A DNA stretch of 64,000 nucleotides from Turneriella sp942492915. Lineage in GTDB: Bacteria; Spirochaetota; Leptospiria; Turneriellales; Turneriellaceae. The notes under the pieces were generated by a model that saw nothing but the letters and a program-made list of their open reading frames with translations, had not been told where the DNA came from and made no database searches. Each line of letters begins with the position of its first letter. The first letter of the stretch is position 1. Below, piece after piece: positions 18,822 through 27,235 of the stretch. The stretch lies in the NCBI GenBank assembly GCA_942492915.1, contig OW818662.1, positions 2,046,001 to 2,110,000 of the forward strand, in the 5' to 3' direction. A program made the translations under genes and the position numbers.

Positions 18822-19322
18822 TTATTTCTTTGCTGGCTTCACGAGCACTTTGCTCTTTTCAACAATAACTTCGATGCGGGCACCGGCGCTTTCAGCGAGT
18901 TTTTTTGCCGCTTCACTCACCGCATTCACCTTAATGCTCTTGCCGGCGAGGCTAACTTGCTTGCCGTCAACTTTGCCCAGAAGCTTCCAGGCAATCGTAG
19001 TTTTGGGAATTAATCCGGCCCTTTTCAGGCTCTTCAAATCGATCTCTGCTTCGGTAAGCTTGCCGTTCGCTATGGTGCGAGACAGGTTCACGATATTCAC
19101 AGGCGTGAGCTCTTTTCTGAACGCATTCTGGAATCCACGCTTCGGAATCCGGCGGTAGAGAGGCCATTGGCCACCCTCAAACCGCGCGGGAATATTGCCG
19201 CCATTACGTGCGGTTTGGCCTTTGCCACCGCGGCCAGAAGTTTTTCCGTGTCCGCTACTCGTGCCACGGCCCACAATCTTACGGCGCTTGTTCGCGCCAG
19301 CGTTTGGCTTCAGTTCGTTCAT
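18822..19322 (-). CDS. rplO: Large ribosomal subunit protein uL15
   Basis: Late-assembly 50S protein. The 166-residue sequence starts MNELKPNAGANKRRKIVGRG and contains the Gly/Arg-rich SGHGKTSGRGGKGQTAR loop and FEGGQWPLYRRIPKRGF, diagnostic of L15. The 5' end overlaps the rpmD stop by 4 bases (ATGA). The Lys/Ala-rich C-terminus (VLVKPAKK) is a little longer than in E. coli. Confidence 0.97.
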   Translation of the reverse strand: MNELKPNAGANKRRKIVGRGTSSGHGKTSGRGGKGQTARNGGNIPARFEGGQWPLYRRIPKRGFQNAFRKELTPVNIVNLSRTIANGKLTEAEIDLKSLKRAGLIPKTTIAWKLLGKVDGKQVSLAGKSIKVNAVSEAAKKLAESAGARIEVIVEKSKVLVKPAKK

Positions 19323-19501
19323 GAGAGTTCCTCAACCTTGACGAGAAAATCGACTTTCTTCAGCATACCTTTGATCTGTGGAGTCATGACATGCTCACGC
19401 GCCATGCCAATTCTGCGCAGGCCGAGAGCCGTCAGCGTAGCCTTTTGCTTGTCTGACTTGCGAATTGCGCTGCTGGTTTGTGTAATCCTGACTTTTTTCA
19501 T
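19319..19501 (-). CDS. rpmD: Large ribosomal subunit protein uL30
   Basis: A 60-residue L30: KKVRITQTSSAIRKSDKQK, then TLTALGLRRIGM, the recognised KxTLxxLGLRK-type core, and a C-terminal MLKKVDFLVKVEE strand. It lies between rpsE and rplO as usual and overlaps rplO by 4 bases. Confidence 0.95.
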   Translation of the reverse strand: MKKVRITQTSSAIRKSDKQKATLTALGLRRIGMAREHVMTPQIKGMLKKVDFLVKVEELS

Positions 19502-19512
19502 TCTATCATTCC

Positions 19513-20193
19513 TCAGGTGGCCGGTGTGATTGCCGCAGCAGGTGCGTTGGCGACGGAACCGGTCGCTGCCGCGGCGAGCGCCTTACGCTTCTCATCACGC
19601 CGCACTTTCGAATAATTGCCGAACAGCACGGGTAATGGTATGCCGCGACGTGCCTTCACGTCATCAATGCTGCGCAGCTGTTGCAGACCATTCAGAGTCG
19701 CCTTCACGATGTTCAATGGGTTCGAAGAACCAAGAGCTTTCGTGAGGATATCATGAATTCCAGCAAGTTCAATCACGGCGCGCACAGAGTCGCCTGCAAT
19801 AATTCCCGTACCAGGCGCGCCTGGCTTGAGCATCACGCGAGCCGATTTAAAACGCCCGATCACTTCGTGGGGGATTGTATTCCCTTTCTTTCTGATCTTC
19901 GTCACACGCTTTTTAGCATCTTCGATAGATTTACGAATTGCTTCGGGTACTTCTTTTGCTTTGCCGAATCCGAGCCCGACATACGTTTGCCCGTCACCGA
20001 CCACAGTCAGTGCGTTGAACGAGAAGCGGCGACCGCCCTTCACTACTTTTGCAACGCGCGCCATGTTGACAACACGCTCTGTCAGCTCAATCGTCTGCCC
20101 GTCAATATCGAGCAAGTTCTTCTTGATGCCTTCTTTGGGGCCGTTTTTCTTACGACCACCCGATTTACGACCTGATTGCTTGTTATCTTCCAT
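19513..20193 (-). CDS. rpsE: Small ribosomal subunit protein uS5
   Basis: 30S protein involved in decoding fidelity and mRNA unwinding. Core segments seen: ERVVNMARVAKVVKGGRRFS, GLGFGKAKEVPEAIRKSIED and GSSNPLNIVKATLNGL. At 226 residues it is about 60 longer than the E. coli protein, with a 25-residue basic N-terminal extension (KQSGRKSGGRKKNGPKEG) and an Ala/Thr-rich C-terminal tail after RRDEKRKALAAA. Order rplR-rpsE-rpmD is standard. Confidence 0.97.
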   Translation of the reverse strand: MEDNKQSGRKSGGRKKNGPKEGIKKNLLDIDGQTIELTERVVNMARVAKVVKGGRRFSFNALTVVGDGQTYVGLGFGKAKEVPEAIRKSIEDAKKRVTKIRKKGNTIPHEVIGRFKSARVMLKPGAPGTGIIAGDSVRAVIELAGIHDILTKALGSSNPLNIVKATLNGLQQLRSIDDVKARRGIPLPVLFGNYSKVRRDEKRKALAAAATGSVANAPAAAITPAT

Positions 20194-20202
20194 AAATTAC
20201 CG

Positions 20203-20589
20203 TCAGATGCTGACTCCCTTTTCCCGTAATGCGTCTGCAAAACTCTTCACCCGACCATGGAACAGTTTTGCGCCACGATCAAAAATATAACCAGCATCCA
20301 GCTTCAAATTGGCGGCCTGCATCTTTCCGACGAGCACATGTGCAAGTTTGGCTGAAAAATCTTTATTGGTGAATGACTTCACCTGTGCGGTTTGCAGCGC
20401 TTTATCGAGCGTTGAGCAAGAAAGCAAGGTTTTACCCGCATTGTCATCAACCAGTTGCGCGTACAGGTGTCGGCCTGACACGTGAAAGTGAATACGTGCC
20501 TTGCCGGCCCGATTTCCCCTGCGCAGGTTTGCCCTTACGCGAGCAACGCGCTTGGCTTTCTGTCTGTTAAGTCTTGCTACCGATGCCAT
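20203..20589 (-). CDS. rplR: Large ribosomal subunit protein uL18
   Basis: Binds 5S rRNA in the central protuberance. The 128-residue protein has the basic N-terminus RLNRQKAKRVARVRANLR, the HFHVSGRHLYAQLVDDNAGKT strand pair and LVGKMQAANL, ending in the typical FDRGAKLFHGRVKSFADAL region (here FHGRVKSFADALREKG). Flanked by rplF and rpsE as expected. Confidence 0.96.
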   Translation of the reverse strand: MASVARLNRQKAKRVARVRANLRRGNRAGKARIHFHVSGRHLYAQLVDDNAGKTLLSCSTLDKALQTAQVKSFTNKDFSAKLAHVLVGKMQAANLKLDAGYIFDRGAKLFHGRVKSFADALREKGVSI

Positions 20590-20600
20590 ATTACCCTCTG

Positions 20601-21143
20601 TTATTTCTTGCTGCCGGCTTTACCAGCTTTGCGGCGCACATGCTCATTTTCATAACGAATGCCCTTGCCCTTGTAAGGCTCTGGCTGTTTGTACCCGCGA
20701 ATCTGCGCTGCAACCTGTCCGACGCGTTGCTTATCAACGCCCGATATTTTGACTTTGGTGTTCTCAACGACTTCTACTGAAACATCAGCGGGTTCTTTAA
20801 AAACCACATCGTGCGAAAAACCGAGGCTAAAAACGACGTCTTTGCCCTTCTTTTGCGCCCTGTAACCAACACCCTGAAGAATCAATAATTGCGAAAAACC
20901 TGCACTCGTACCCGTAACGCAGTTTTGCAGCAGCGAACGAACCAGACCATGCTTTGCCCGCAGATCTTTCTCATCATTTTCCCGGCTAACTTTCGCAGTC
21001 GAGCCTGAAACCTCGAGTTTCAGACCTGGGAAAAAAGGCGTCAAAAGCGTTCCCTTCGGACCTTTCACCGTGATAGCGCCTTCTGCTGTTGTCAGCGAGA
21101 CGCCGGCTGGCAGTTCAATGGGCTTATTTCCAATTCGTGACAT
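20601..21143 (-). CDS. rplF: Large ribosomal subunit protein uL6
   Basis: 50S protein near the sarcin-ricin loop. The 180-residue sequence starts MSRIGNKPIELPAGVSLT and includes TVKGPKGTL, the internal duplicated fold, and the diagnostic QRVGQVAAQIRGYKQPEPYK plus GKGIRYENE at the C-terminus. It lies 6 bases from rpsH on one side and 11 from rplR on the other. Confidence 0.97.
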   Translation of the reverse strand: MSRIGNKPIELPAGVSLTTAEGAITVKGPKGTLLTPFFPGLKLEVSGSTAKVSRENDEKDLRAKHGLVRSLLQNCVTGTSAGFSQLLILQGVGYRAQKKGKDVVFSLGFSHDVVFKEPADVSVEVVENTKVKISGVDKQRVGQVAAQIRGYKQPEPYKGKGIRYENEHVRRKAGKAGSKK

Positions 21144-21149
21144 ATATCC

Positions 21150-21542
21150 TCAATAGATCCGGCAGAGAAATTCTCCGCCTACATGCTGAAATTTCGCTTC
21201 TTTCTCAGAAAGTACGCCTTTCGGAGTTGAAAAGATACTCAAACCCATGTTGTTACGGGTCGGGCGAATCTCTTTCCATGGCAAATAAATACGGCGACCG
21301 GGTTTTGAAACGCGCTCAATCGCCGAGAACGCGGGCTGATTGAGGTGGTAGCGCATTTCAACTTTCGCCATGCGTGTTGATTCGCTCTTGTACACAACAA
21401 AACCTTCAATAAAACCCTCTGACTTCAGAATCTCGAGAATTTTCTCACAGGTATTGTTGATTCGCACCTCGGTGCTCTCGTGGTTTGCGCGTCCGGCGTT
21501 GCGGATGCGGGTTAACATGTCTGCTATTAGATCACTTGTCAT
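21150..21542 (-). CDS. rpsH: Small ribosomal subunit protein uS8
   Basis: Central-domain 16S rRNA binding protein and, in E. coli, the translational repressor of the spc operon. The 130-residue protein starts DLIADMLTRIRNAGRANHE and has the conserved GLSIFSTPKGVLSEKEA loop near the C-terminus and a final GGEFLCRIY. Length and position are standard. Confidence 0.97.
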   Translation of the reverse strand: MTSDLIADMLTRIRNAGRANHESTEVRINNTCEKILEILKSEGFIEGFVVYKSESTRMAKVEMRYHLNQPAFSAIERVSKPGRRIYLPWKEIRPTRNNMGLSIFSTPKGVLSEKEAKFQHVGGEFLCRIY

Positions 21543-21549
21543 ATTTTTC

Positions 21550-21735
21550 TCACCAAGATGATTTGCTAACGCCAGGTATTAAGCCTCGCATCGCATTTTC
21601 CCGAAAACAAATTCGACACATTTCAAAACGGCGCATATAGCCGTGAGCACGACCGCAGAGCGGGCAGCGATTGTATTTGCGCGCGGTAAACTTCGGTTTA
21701 CGCTGCGACTTAATGAGCATTGATTTCTTTGCCAT
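21550..21735 (-). CDS. rpsN: Small ribosomal subunit protein uS14, zinc type
   Basis: A 61-residue S14 of the zinc-binding type: the ligands CPLC and CRIC (Cys24/Cys27 and Cys40/Cys43) flank GRAHGYMRRFEM, and KSSW ends the protein as usual. Type Z is shared with Firmicutes and many spirochaetes and contrasts with the longer zinc-free form of E. coli. Confidence 0.96.
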   Translation of the reverse strand: MAKKSMLIKSQRKPKFTARKYNRCPLCGRAHGYMRRFEMCRICFRENAMRGLIPGVSKSSW

Positions 21736-21748
21736 AACGAGTTCCTGT

Positions 21749-22318
21749 CTATTTCTTCTTCAGCGGAAAGCCGAATTTCTCGAGCAATTTCGTTGAATGC
21801 TCAGGGCCTTCTGATTGTATCACGAGGGTAATATCCATGCCATGAATCTGGTCGACATCATCAAAAGATATCTCAGGGAAAATAATCTGCTCTTTGATAC
21901 CGAGGCTGTAGTTACCACGCGCATCAAATGATTTGGGGCTAAGCCCGGCAAAGTCGCGCACCCGGGGCAGAGCGATGTTCGTCAGACGGTCAAGAAATTC
22001 ATACATGCGATCGCCTCGCAAAGTTACCATTACGCCGATTGCCAGCCCTTCGCGAAGTTTGAAGTTCGAGATCGCTTCTTTCGCGCGCGTCTTAACCGGC
22101 GCCTGGCCCGTGATTGCCGCGATTTCTGCGACAACTTTGTCCAGCGACTTTGGGTTGGCGACAGCGAAACCTGCACCAACGTTCAACACAATCTTCTTCA
22201 GTACGGGAACCTGCATGATCGAGCTCACGCCCAGCTCTTGCTTTAGTTCTCCGCGGTATTTTTCTGTATAGAGCGTTCGCAGGCGCGGGCTCTGCTTCTT
22301 TTCAGTCGTTGCAGCCAT
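21749..22318 (-). CDS. rplE: Large ribosomal subunit protein uL5
   Basis: 5S rRNA-binding protein that contacts the P-site tRNA. Seen: VPVLKKIVLNVGAGFA, ITGQAPVKTRAKEAISNFKL, REGLAIGVMVTLRGDRMYEF, and PRVRDFAGLSPKSFDARGNY; the end is typical FGFPLKKK. The first 15 residues are a polar extension. Located between rplX and rpsN as expected. Confidence 0.97.
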   Translation of the reverse strand: MAATTEKKQSPRLRTLYTEKYRGELKQELGVSSIMQVPVLKKIVLNVGAGFAVANPKSLDKVVAEIAAITGQAPVKTRAKEAISNFKLREGLAIGVMVTLRGDRMYEFLDRLTNIALPRVRDFAGLSPKSFDARGNYSLGIKEQIIFPEISFDDVDQIHGMDITLVIQSEGPEHSTKLLEKFGFPLKKK

Positions 22319-22320
22319 GG

Positions 22321-22665
22321 TTAATCTAACGCCCTCTTGCGTTTCGAAGCCGTCGACAGCCTTACTTTCTTACCCGCTTTGTCGGGGCCGTAAGCTATGC
22401 GCGTAGGCTTTTTCTCTTTTGAATCGTAATATTGTACATTCGAGAGTGCGATCGGCATCTCAATTTCTACAATTCCCCCTTTCGGGTTTTCTTGCGTGGG
22501 GCGCGCAAACCGCTTGCGCAGATTCACGCCTTTGATAACGACCTGTTTCTTTTCACGATCAATGCGCAGAATCTCACCGCGTGATTTCTTATTCTTGCCG
22601 GCGATGACGATCACTTCGTCTTTCACTTTCAGGCGCGTATTCACTTTTTCAGGAGCAGATTTCAT
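22321..22665 (-). CDS. rplX: Large ribosomal subunit protein uL24
   Basis: Assembly-initiator 50S protein with a KOW motif. The 114-residue sequence has KVKDEVIVIAGKNKKSRGEI (KOW core) and VVIKGVNLRKRFARPTQ followed by KGGIVEIEMPIALSNVQYYD, diagnostic of L24. It is separated by 2 bases from rplE and by 6 from rplN. Confidence 0.97.
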   Translation of the reverse strand: MKSAPEKVNTRLKVKDEVIVIAGKNKKSRGEILRIDREKKQVVIKGVNLRKRFARPTQENPKGGIVEIEMPIALSNVQYYDSKEKKPTRIAYGPDKAGKKVRLSTASKRKRALD

Positions 22666-22671
22666 TCGTCC

Positions 22672-23064
22672 TCACAATACTTCGGGAGCCAAAGAGATAA
22701 TTTTCATAAATTGCCGGTCGCGAAGCTCGCGGGCTACCGGTCCAAAAATGCGAGTACCTTTCGGATTGTTCTGGTTGTCGATCAACGCACAGGCGTTTTC
22801 ATCAAAACGAATATATGAACCATCTGCACGGCGAAGTTCTTTCTTCGTGCGCACAATCACAGCGCGTTGCACTTGCTTCTTATGGTCTTTCTTGCCTGCC
22901 GTATCTTTGATACCATATGCGGGAGTCGCTGTTTTAACAGCTACCACGATAATATCGCCAACACCGGCATATCGCTTCTTCGAGCCGCCAAGCACCTTAA
23001 TTACCTGCACCTGCCGTGCACCGGTATTGTCCGCAACCTTCAACCATGAGAGCATTTGTAACAT
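22672..23064 (-). CDS. rplN: Large ribosomal subunit protein uL14
   Basis: 50S protein at the subunit interface. Seen: LKVADNTGARQVQVIKVLGG and VGDIIVVAVKTA, then RTKKELRRADGSYIRFDENA and GTRIFGPVARELRDRQFMKI; the sequence ends SLAPEVL. At 130 residues it is a few longer than E. coli, with a MLQMLSWL start where most L14 begin MIQ; an internal ATG four codons in is an alternative. Confidence 0.97.
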   Translation of the reverse strand: MLQMLSWLKVADNTGARQVQVIKVLGGSKKRYAGVGDIIVVAVKTATPAYGIKDTAGKKDHKKQVQRAVIVRTKKELRRADGSYIRFDENACALIDNQNNPKGTRIFGPVARELRDRQFMKIISLAPEVL

Positions 23065-23090
23065 ATGAGCCTCTTAATATTCCTGAACGA

Positions 23091-23372
23091 TTAGTCTACT
23101 TTGGGCAGTTCTTCTGCTTTGCGCGTAACAATCTTCTGCAGAGAGTAACGCTTGCGCTTTGAATGCGGGCGCGACTCTTCAATCACCACGGTATCGCCTT
23201 CGCGCGCCTCTTTATTCTCATCGTGAGCCATAACTTTTTTGCTTTGGCGGATCGTCTTCTTAAAATGCGCGTCTTGCTTGCGAAAAGCCACTTGGACGAC
23301 AATTGTCTTCTCGGTTTTAGCCGATACAACAAGCCCTTGTACGGTTTTCTTTGCTTTTTTTACTTCGCTCAT
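23091..23372 (-). CDS. rpsQ: Small ribosomal subunit protein uS17
   Basis: Primary 16S binding protein with an OB fold. The 93-residue sequence has VVSAKTEKTIVVQVAFRKQD and the conserved DTVVIEESRPHSKRKRYSLQ segment. The start overlaps the rpmC stop by 4 bases (ATGA), so translation is coupled. Confidence 0.96.
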   Translation of the reverse strand: MSEVKKAKKTVQGLVVSAKTEKTIVVQVAFRKQDAHFKKTIRQSKKVMAHDENKEAREGDTVVIEESRPHSKRKRYSLQKIVTRKAEELPKVD

Positions 23373-23599
23373 GCTTTAACTGCCTGTCCTTTTCGCTGGT
23401 TCTGCACTGTCAAAATGCGTGCAATATCTTTCTTCAGGGTGCCTACACGCGCATTGTTCGCGTATGATGAAGTCACCATGCTAAAGCGAATCTCCTGGAG
23501 TTCTTTTCTGAAATCAGAATGGTACCGAGTCAGCTCCGCTTCGGTCAATTCTGCGAAATTGACCTTTTTTCCTGCTTTTTTCTTGTCTGCTTTAGCCAT
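23369..23599 (-). CDS. rpmC: Large ribosomal subunit protein uL29
   Basis: 50S protein at the tunnel exit, a docking site for trigger factor and SRP. I chose the ATG at 23599 (MAKADKKKAGKKVNFAELTE), giving 76 residues; the frame stays open to 23638, but the added 13 residues are unlike L29. The helical hairpin motif LQEIRFSMVTSSYANNARVG and LKKDIARILTVQNQR is clear. It lies between rplP and rpsQ as expected. Confidence 0.94.
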   Translation of the reverse strand: MAKADKKKAGKKVNFAELTEAELTRYHSDFRKELQEIRFSMVTSSYANNARVGTLKKDIARILTVQNQRKGQAVKA

Positions 23600-23648
23600 G
23601 AGAGAAGTCCATATTTTGATTTTGAAACATACCGTCAAACAACATGGT

Positions 23649-24059
23649 TTATTTGGCCCGCTTCACGATCTTCGTCTTAATCGGAAGTTTTGACGCCGCG
23701 CGGGTCAGCGCTTCTGACATCACTTTTTCGTCCGCGCCACCCATCTCAAACATGACCTTGCCAGGTTTGACTATCGCTACGTAGTACTCTACACTGCCTT
23801 TACCCTTGCCCTGGCGTGTTTCTGCAGGCTTTTTGGTGACCGGACGGTCTGGGAAGATACGAATCCAGACTTTGGCACCGCGCCGCACGTGGCGCATCAT
23901 CGCCACACGGGCGGCCTCTATCTGGCGCGCCGTGATGCGCTCGCCAGAAACGGCCTTCAGGCCCAGGTCGCCGAAGGCAACAGTGTTGCCTCCCTTTGAG
24001 AATCCCCGAAGGTTCAGAGTATGCGGCTTACGCCATTTCAGTCTTTTTGGTGCGAGCAT
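23649..24059 (-). CDS. rplP: Large ribosomal subunit protein uL16
   Basis: 50S protein near the peptidyl-transferase centre and A-site tRNA. The 136-residue protein begins MLAPKRLKWRKPHTLNLRGF and contains GLKAVSGERITARQIEAARV, KVWIRIFPDRPVTKKPAETR and the GKGKGSVEYYVAIVKPGKVM stretch. All are standard L16 signatures. Confidence 0.97.
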   Translation of the reverse strand: MLAPKRLKWRKPHTLNLRGFSKGGNTVAFGDLGLKAVSGERITARQIEAARVAMMRHVRRGAKVWIRIFPDRPVTKKPAETRQGKGKGSVEYYVAIVKPGKVMFEMGGADEKVMSEALTRAASKLPIKTKIVKRAK

Positions 24060-24066
24060 TGTTTAC

Positions 24067-24744
24067 CTATGCCTCACGACGTTTGACAGTATATTTGTCT
24101 TCGTCGGTTTCTTTTGCTTCGAGATAGTCGCCGTTATAAATCCATACTTTTACGCCGATCTTACCGAACGTGGTGTCTGCTTCAGCAGTTCCGTAGTCGA
24201 TGATCGCGCGCAGCGTGTGCAGCGGAACGCGGCCTTCGAGGTACTGTTCACGGCGCGCCATGTCGGCTCCATTGAGGCGACCCGATACCATCACGCGAAC
24301 GCCGAGCGCGCCGGCGCGAATCGCAGAACGCAGCGCCATCTTCATTGCCCGGCGAAACGCCATACGGTCTTCAAGCTGGAGCGCAACCGATTCTGCCAGC
24401 GCTTGCGCTGAACCATCGGGTTTTGCCACTTCGATGATCTTCACTTCGAGAGGTTTGGTGACCATGGTGCGCAAAGTTGCCTTCAGCGCCTCGATCTTTT
24501 TCCCCTGCTGCCCGATCACCAGACCCGGCTTTGTGCTGTGCAGTTTTACATGCACTTTCTCAGGAAACCGCTCAATACCGATCTTTACAATACCGCTCTT
24601 GTTGAAGCGGTCTTTGATGTGTTTGCGGATCTTGAGATCTTCGTGCAATGTACTCGCGTACATCTCTTTTTTGTGATACCATACGCTGTCCCAGGTGCGG
24701 GTAATTTTGAGGCGCAGGCCAATCGGATTCGTTTTTTGTCCCAT
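24067..24744 (-). CDS. rpsC: Small ribosomal subunit protein uS3
   Basis: 30S head protein with a KH domain that lines the mRNA entry channel. Start chosen at the ATG at 24744 (MGQKTNPIGLRLKITR), preceded by AAGGA; the open frame reaches 24768 but the extra eight residues are not S3-like. KH motif region LVIGQQGKKIEALKATL (PGLVIGQQG) and the C-terminal VMVSGRLNGADMARREQ, then TTFGKIGVKVWIYNGD, are clear. The length is 225 residues. Confidence 0.97.
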   Translation of the reverse strand: MGQKTNPIGLRLKITRTWDSVWYHKKEMYASTLHEDLKIRKHIKDRFNKSGIVKIGIERFPEKVHVKLHSTKPGLVIGQQGKKIEALKATLRTMVTKPLEVKIIEVAKPDGSAQALAESVALQLEDRMAFRRAMKMALRSAIRAGALGVRVMVSGRLNGADMARREQYLEGRVPLHTLRAIIDYGTAEADTTFGKIGVKVWIYNGDYLEAKETDEDKYTVKRREA

Positions 24745-24745
24745 G

Positions 24746-25084
24746 TTATCCTTCGTCAGAGAGTACAATCGTCAGTTTTGAGGTCTTTTTCTGAATACGG
24801 TCTGCACGACCGCGAGCGCGCGGCATGAAGCGCTTCATCAATGGTCCGCCATCAACAAATATCTTCTTCACAAAGAGTGCCCGCTCATCAACGCTCGGAT
24901 TGATGACCCGCGCATTCGCAGCAGCGCTAAGCAGCGCCTTCAAGATGATGCGTGAGCTCTTACGGGGAATGTGCTTGAGCACGTCCACAGCCTCGGGGTA
25001 TTCATAACCGCGAATTTCATTGGCTACGAGGCGCATCTTGCGCGCCGACATTCTTACCTGATCTACAGAAGCTTTTGATTCCAT
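24746..25084 (-). CDS. rplV: Large ribosomal subunit protein uL22
   Basis: Lines the exit tunnel with a long beta-hairpin. The 112-residue protein has VRMSARKMRLVANEIRG, LLSAAANARVI, and FVDGGPLMKRFMPRARGRAD, the usual hairpin tip. Stop and the rpsC ATG are separated by one base. Confidence 0.97.
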   Translation of the reverse strand: MESKASVDQVRMSARKMRLVANEIRGYEYPEAVDVLKHIPRKSSRIILKALLSAAANARVINPSVDERALFVKKIFVDGGPLMKRFMPRARGRADRIQKKTSKLTIVLSDEG

Positions 25085-25096
25085 ATTGTTACCTGA

Positions 25097-25387
25097 TCAG
25101 CCACCAGATGGCGACGATTTCTTTTTGTCGAGGCTCGTGTGGCCTTTGTACGTGCGCGTTGGGGCAAATTCGCCCAGTTTATGACCAACGATGTTCTCGT
25201 TTACATAGACCGGGATAAATTTCGCGCCATTGTGCACGAGAAATGTCATGCCGATCATTTCTGGAAAAATCGTCGAGCGACGCGACCAGGTCTTGATGGG
25301 CTTTTTGTCGCTTGTGGCTTTTGCTTTTTCAACCTTTTTGAAAAGATGTTGGTCGATAAACGGACCTTTCTTCAGTGAGCGCGACAT
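25097..25387 (-). CDS. rpsS: Small ribosomal subunit protein uS19
   Basis: 30S head protein. The sequence begins MSRSLKKGPFIDQHLFKK and has the conserved KTWSRRSTIFPEMIGMTF and VGHKLGEFAPTRTYKGH segments. The ATG overlaps the rplB stop by one base (TAATG). Length is 96 residues. Confidence 0.97.
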   Translation of the reverse strand: MSRSLKKGPFIDQHLFKKVEKAKATSDKKPIKTWSRRSTIFPEMIGMTFLVHNGAKFIPVYVNENIVGHKLGEFAPTRTYKGHTSLDKKKSSPSGG

Positions 25388-26229
25388 TATTCACCACCTC
25401 GTGTACGAACTTTTCTTGAAATAATAAATCTTTCAGAAGCTTTGCGCTTGTTGCGCGTCTTCTTGCCACGAGTTGGCTTGCCCCAAGGCGTAACCGGGTG
25501 ACGACCACCTGAGGTCTTGCCTTCACCACCACCGAGTGGGTGGTCGACCGGGTTCATCGCTACACCGCGCACACGTGGACGCAGGCCCAACCAACGCGAA
25601 CGGCCGGCTTTACCGATAGTGACGAGTTCATGCTCGAGGTTACCGACAATGCCGATGGTCGCGCGGCAGCGCGCGTGCACCTTACGTGTTTCGCCCGAAG
25701 GCAGTTTAATGATTACGTAGTCTCCGTCGCGGCCGGTGATGATCGCGAAAGAACCCGCTGAGCGTGCAAGCTGGCCACCGCGACCGAGCGTGAGCTCGAT
25801 GTTGTGGATGTTAGCACCAATCGGCAGTGTACCGATGGGCGCCGCATTGCCGACTTCGATATCAACTTTGTCGCCAGAAATAATCTTCTGGCCAACTTTC
25901 AGACCCTGCGGCGCAATGATGTATGCGCGCGTTCCGTCTGCGTAGCAGACAAGCGCGATATTGGCACTGCGGTTCGGATCGTACTCAACAGTTTCGACGA
26001 CAGCCGGAATATTCAGCTTATTGCGGCGAAAGTCAATAATGCGGTAACGGCGCTTATGTCCGCCACCACGGCGACGCACGGTAATAATGCCGCGGTTGTT
26101 GCGGCCCGCAGTCTCTTTGAGGTACGTGAGCAGCGGCTTGTACGGCTCAGTCGCCGTCACTTCAGACGACTTAAGAACCGTCTTGTAACGCAGCGTCGGC
26201 GTATTGGGGTTAAATCTTTTAATTGGCAT
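25387..26229 (-). CDS. rplB: Large ribosomal subunit protein uL2
   Basis: Largest primary 23S rRNA-binding protein, needed for peptidyl transfer and subunit joining. The 280-residue protein has MPIKRFNPNTPTLRYKT, GRNNRGIITVRRRGGGHKRR, the SAGSFAIITGRDGDYVIIKL core and the active-site loop VRGVAMNPVDHPLGGGEGK with the conserved His in DHPLGGG. Normal length and order. Confidence 0.98.
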   Translation of the reverse strand: MPIKRFNPNTPTLRYKTVLKSSEVTATEPYKPLLTYLKETAGRNNRGIITVRRRGGGHKRRYRIIDFRRNKLNIPAVVETVEYDPNRSANIALVCYADGTRAYIIAPQGLKVGQKIISGDKVDIEVGNAAPIGTLPIGANIHNIELTLGRGGQLARSAGSFAIITGRDGDYVIIKLPSGETRKVHARCRATIGIVGNLEHELVTIGKAGRSRWLGLRPRVRGVAMNPVDHPLGGGEGKTSGGRHPVTPWGKPTRGKKTRNKRKASERFIISRKVRTRGGE

Positions 26230-26237
26230 GACTTACC

Positions 26238-26522
26238 TTACACTCCCTCAAAAAGAGCGATTTTATCGTTCTTGTTGAGATAAACATATGCTTTCTTGCG
26301 GCGACCTGAATAACCGACATTATACCGGTTCGCTTTTCCATCCGCACGGCTTACCAGTGTGTTCACCTTCAGGGGCGTCACACCGAATATCTTGCGGATC
26401 GCCTGCTTAACCAGGGTCTTGTTTGCGTTGAGGTCGACTTCGAAAACGTAGCAGTTCTGCGCACGCAGAGCTTCTGCTTTCTCAGAAACGAGGGGCTTTT
26501 TGATTACATCGTACAGATTCAT
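26238..26522 (-). CDS. rplW: Large ribosomal subunit protein uL23
   Basis: Exit-tunnel protein and docking site of trigger factor. The 94-residue protein has NLYDVIKKPLVSEKAEALRA, CYVFEVDLNANKTLVKQAIR and a GRRKKAYVYLNKNDKIALFE end. It is located between rplD and rplB. Confidence 0.96.
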   Translation of the reverse strand: MNLYDVIKKPLVSEKAEALRAQNCYVFEVDLNANKTLVKQAIRKIFGVTPLKVNTLVSRADGKANRYNVGYSGRRKKAYVYLNKNDKIALFEGV

Positions 26523-26529
26523 GTTTCCT

Positions 26530-27225
26530 CTAGAGCAGAGCCGAGAACTTCTTGTCGAGTTCTTCGAGCGCCGCCTTGCTGATAATCAGACCCTTGTTGT
26601 AATACAGCGCGTTTGCTGCTATGCGCGATGAACTCAGAGGCTTCACCCAAGGTATGTTGCGCAGTGATTTAGCATCTTTGACTTCTGCGGGGGCCATAAT
26701 CACGGCCACCGAGTGGCGGGCCTGATTGCTGTTTGCCCGCAGCTTCTTCTTTTCACGCCCTGCCGTCTGCAGTTTGGCGCCTTCAGTAATCTTGCTGAGC
26801 GTCTGAAAAGCTGTCTTTGAAGACGGCTTTTCAAGTTTGAGTCCGTCGTAGACCACGACCTGGTTCGCCTGAACCTTAGCTGCCAGAATGTGTGCTACGC
26901 CGATCTGCTTCTTCTGGCGTGAAATACCATCTGTGTAATCGCGTGGCAGTGGACCGAATACGATACCGCCGTGGCGCCACTGTGGTGAACGCGTCGAGCC
27001 CTGGCGAGCATTGCCGGTACCTTTCTGCTTCCACGGCTTTTTGCCGCCACCGGAAACTTCTGCCTTGGTCTTGGTCTTGTGAGTACCCTGACGGGCGTTG
27101 GCCTGCTCTGCCTTGATGACTTCCCAGATGAGGTGCTTGTTGACCCTGAGGGAAGCGATCTTGTCAGAGATAGACGCTTCGCCGGCGCTGCTGCCGGTAT
27201 TTGAGTATACTTTGAGGGATGCCAT
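26530..27225 (-). CDS. rplD: Large ribosomal subunit protein uL4
   Basis: Tunnel-constriction protein; in E. coli it represses its own operon through the S10 leader. The 231-residue sequence has ARQGTHKTKTKAEVSGGGKK and PWKQKGTGNARQGSTRSPQW with RHGGIVFGPLPRDY, all conserved. The N-terminal 18 residues are slightly longer than usual. Located after rplC. Confidence 0.97.
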   Translation of the reverse strand: MASLKVYSNTGSSAGEASISDKIASLRVNKHLIWEVIKAEQANARQGTHKTKTKAEVSGGGKKPWKQKGTGNARQGSTRSPQWRHGGIVFGPLPRDYTDGISRQKKQIGVAHILAAKVQANQVVVYDGLKLEKPSSKTAFQTLSKITEGAKLQTAGREKKKLRANSNQARHSVAVIMAPAEVKDAKSLRNIPWVKPLSSSRIAANALYYNKGLIISKAALEELDKKFSALL

Positions 27226-27235
27226 TTAAAGATCC

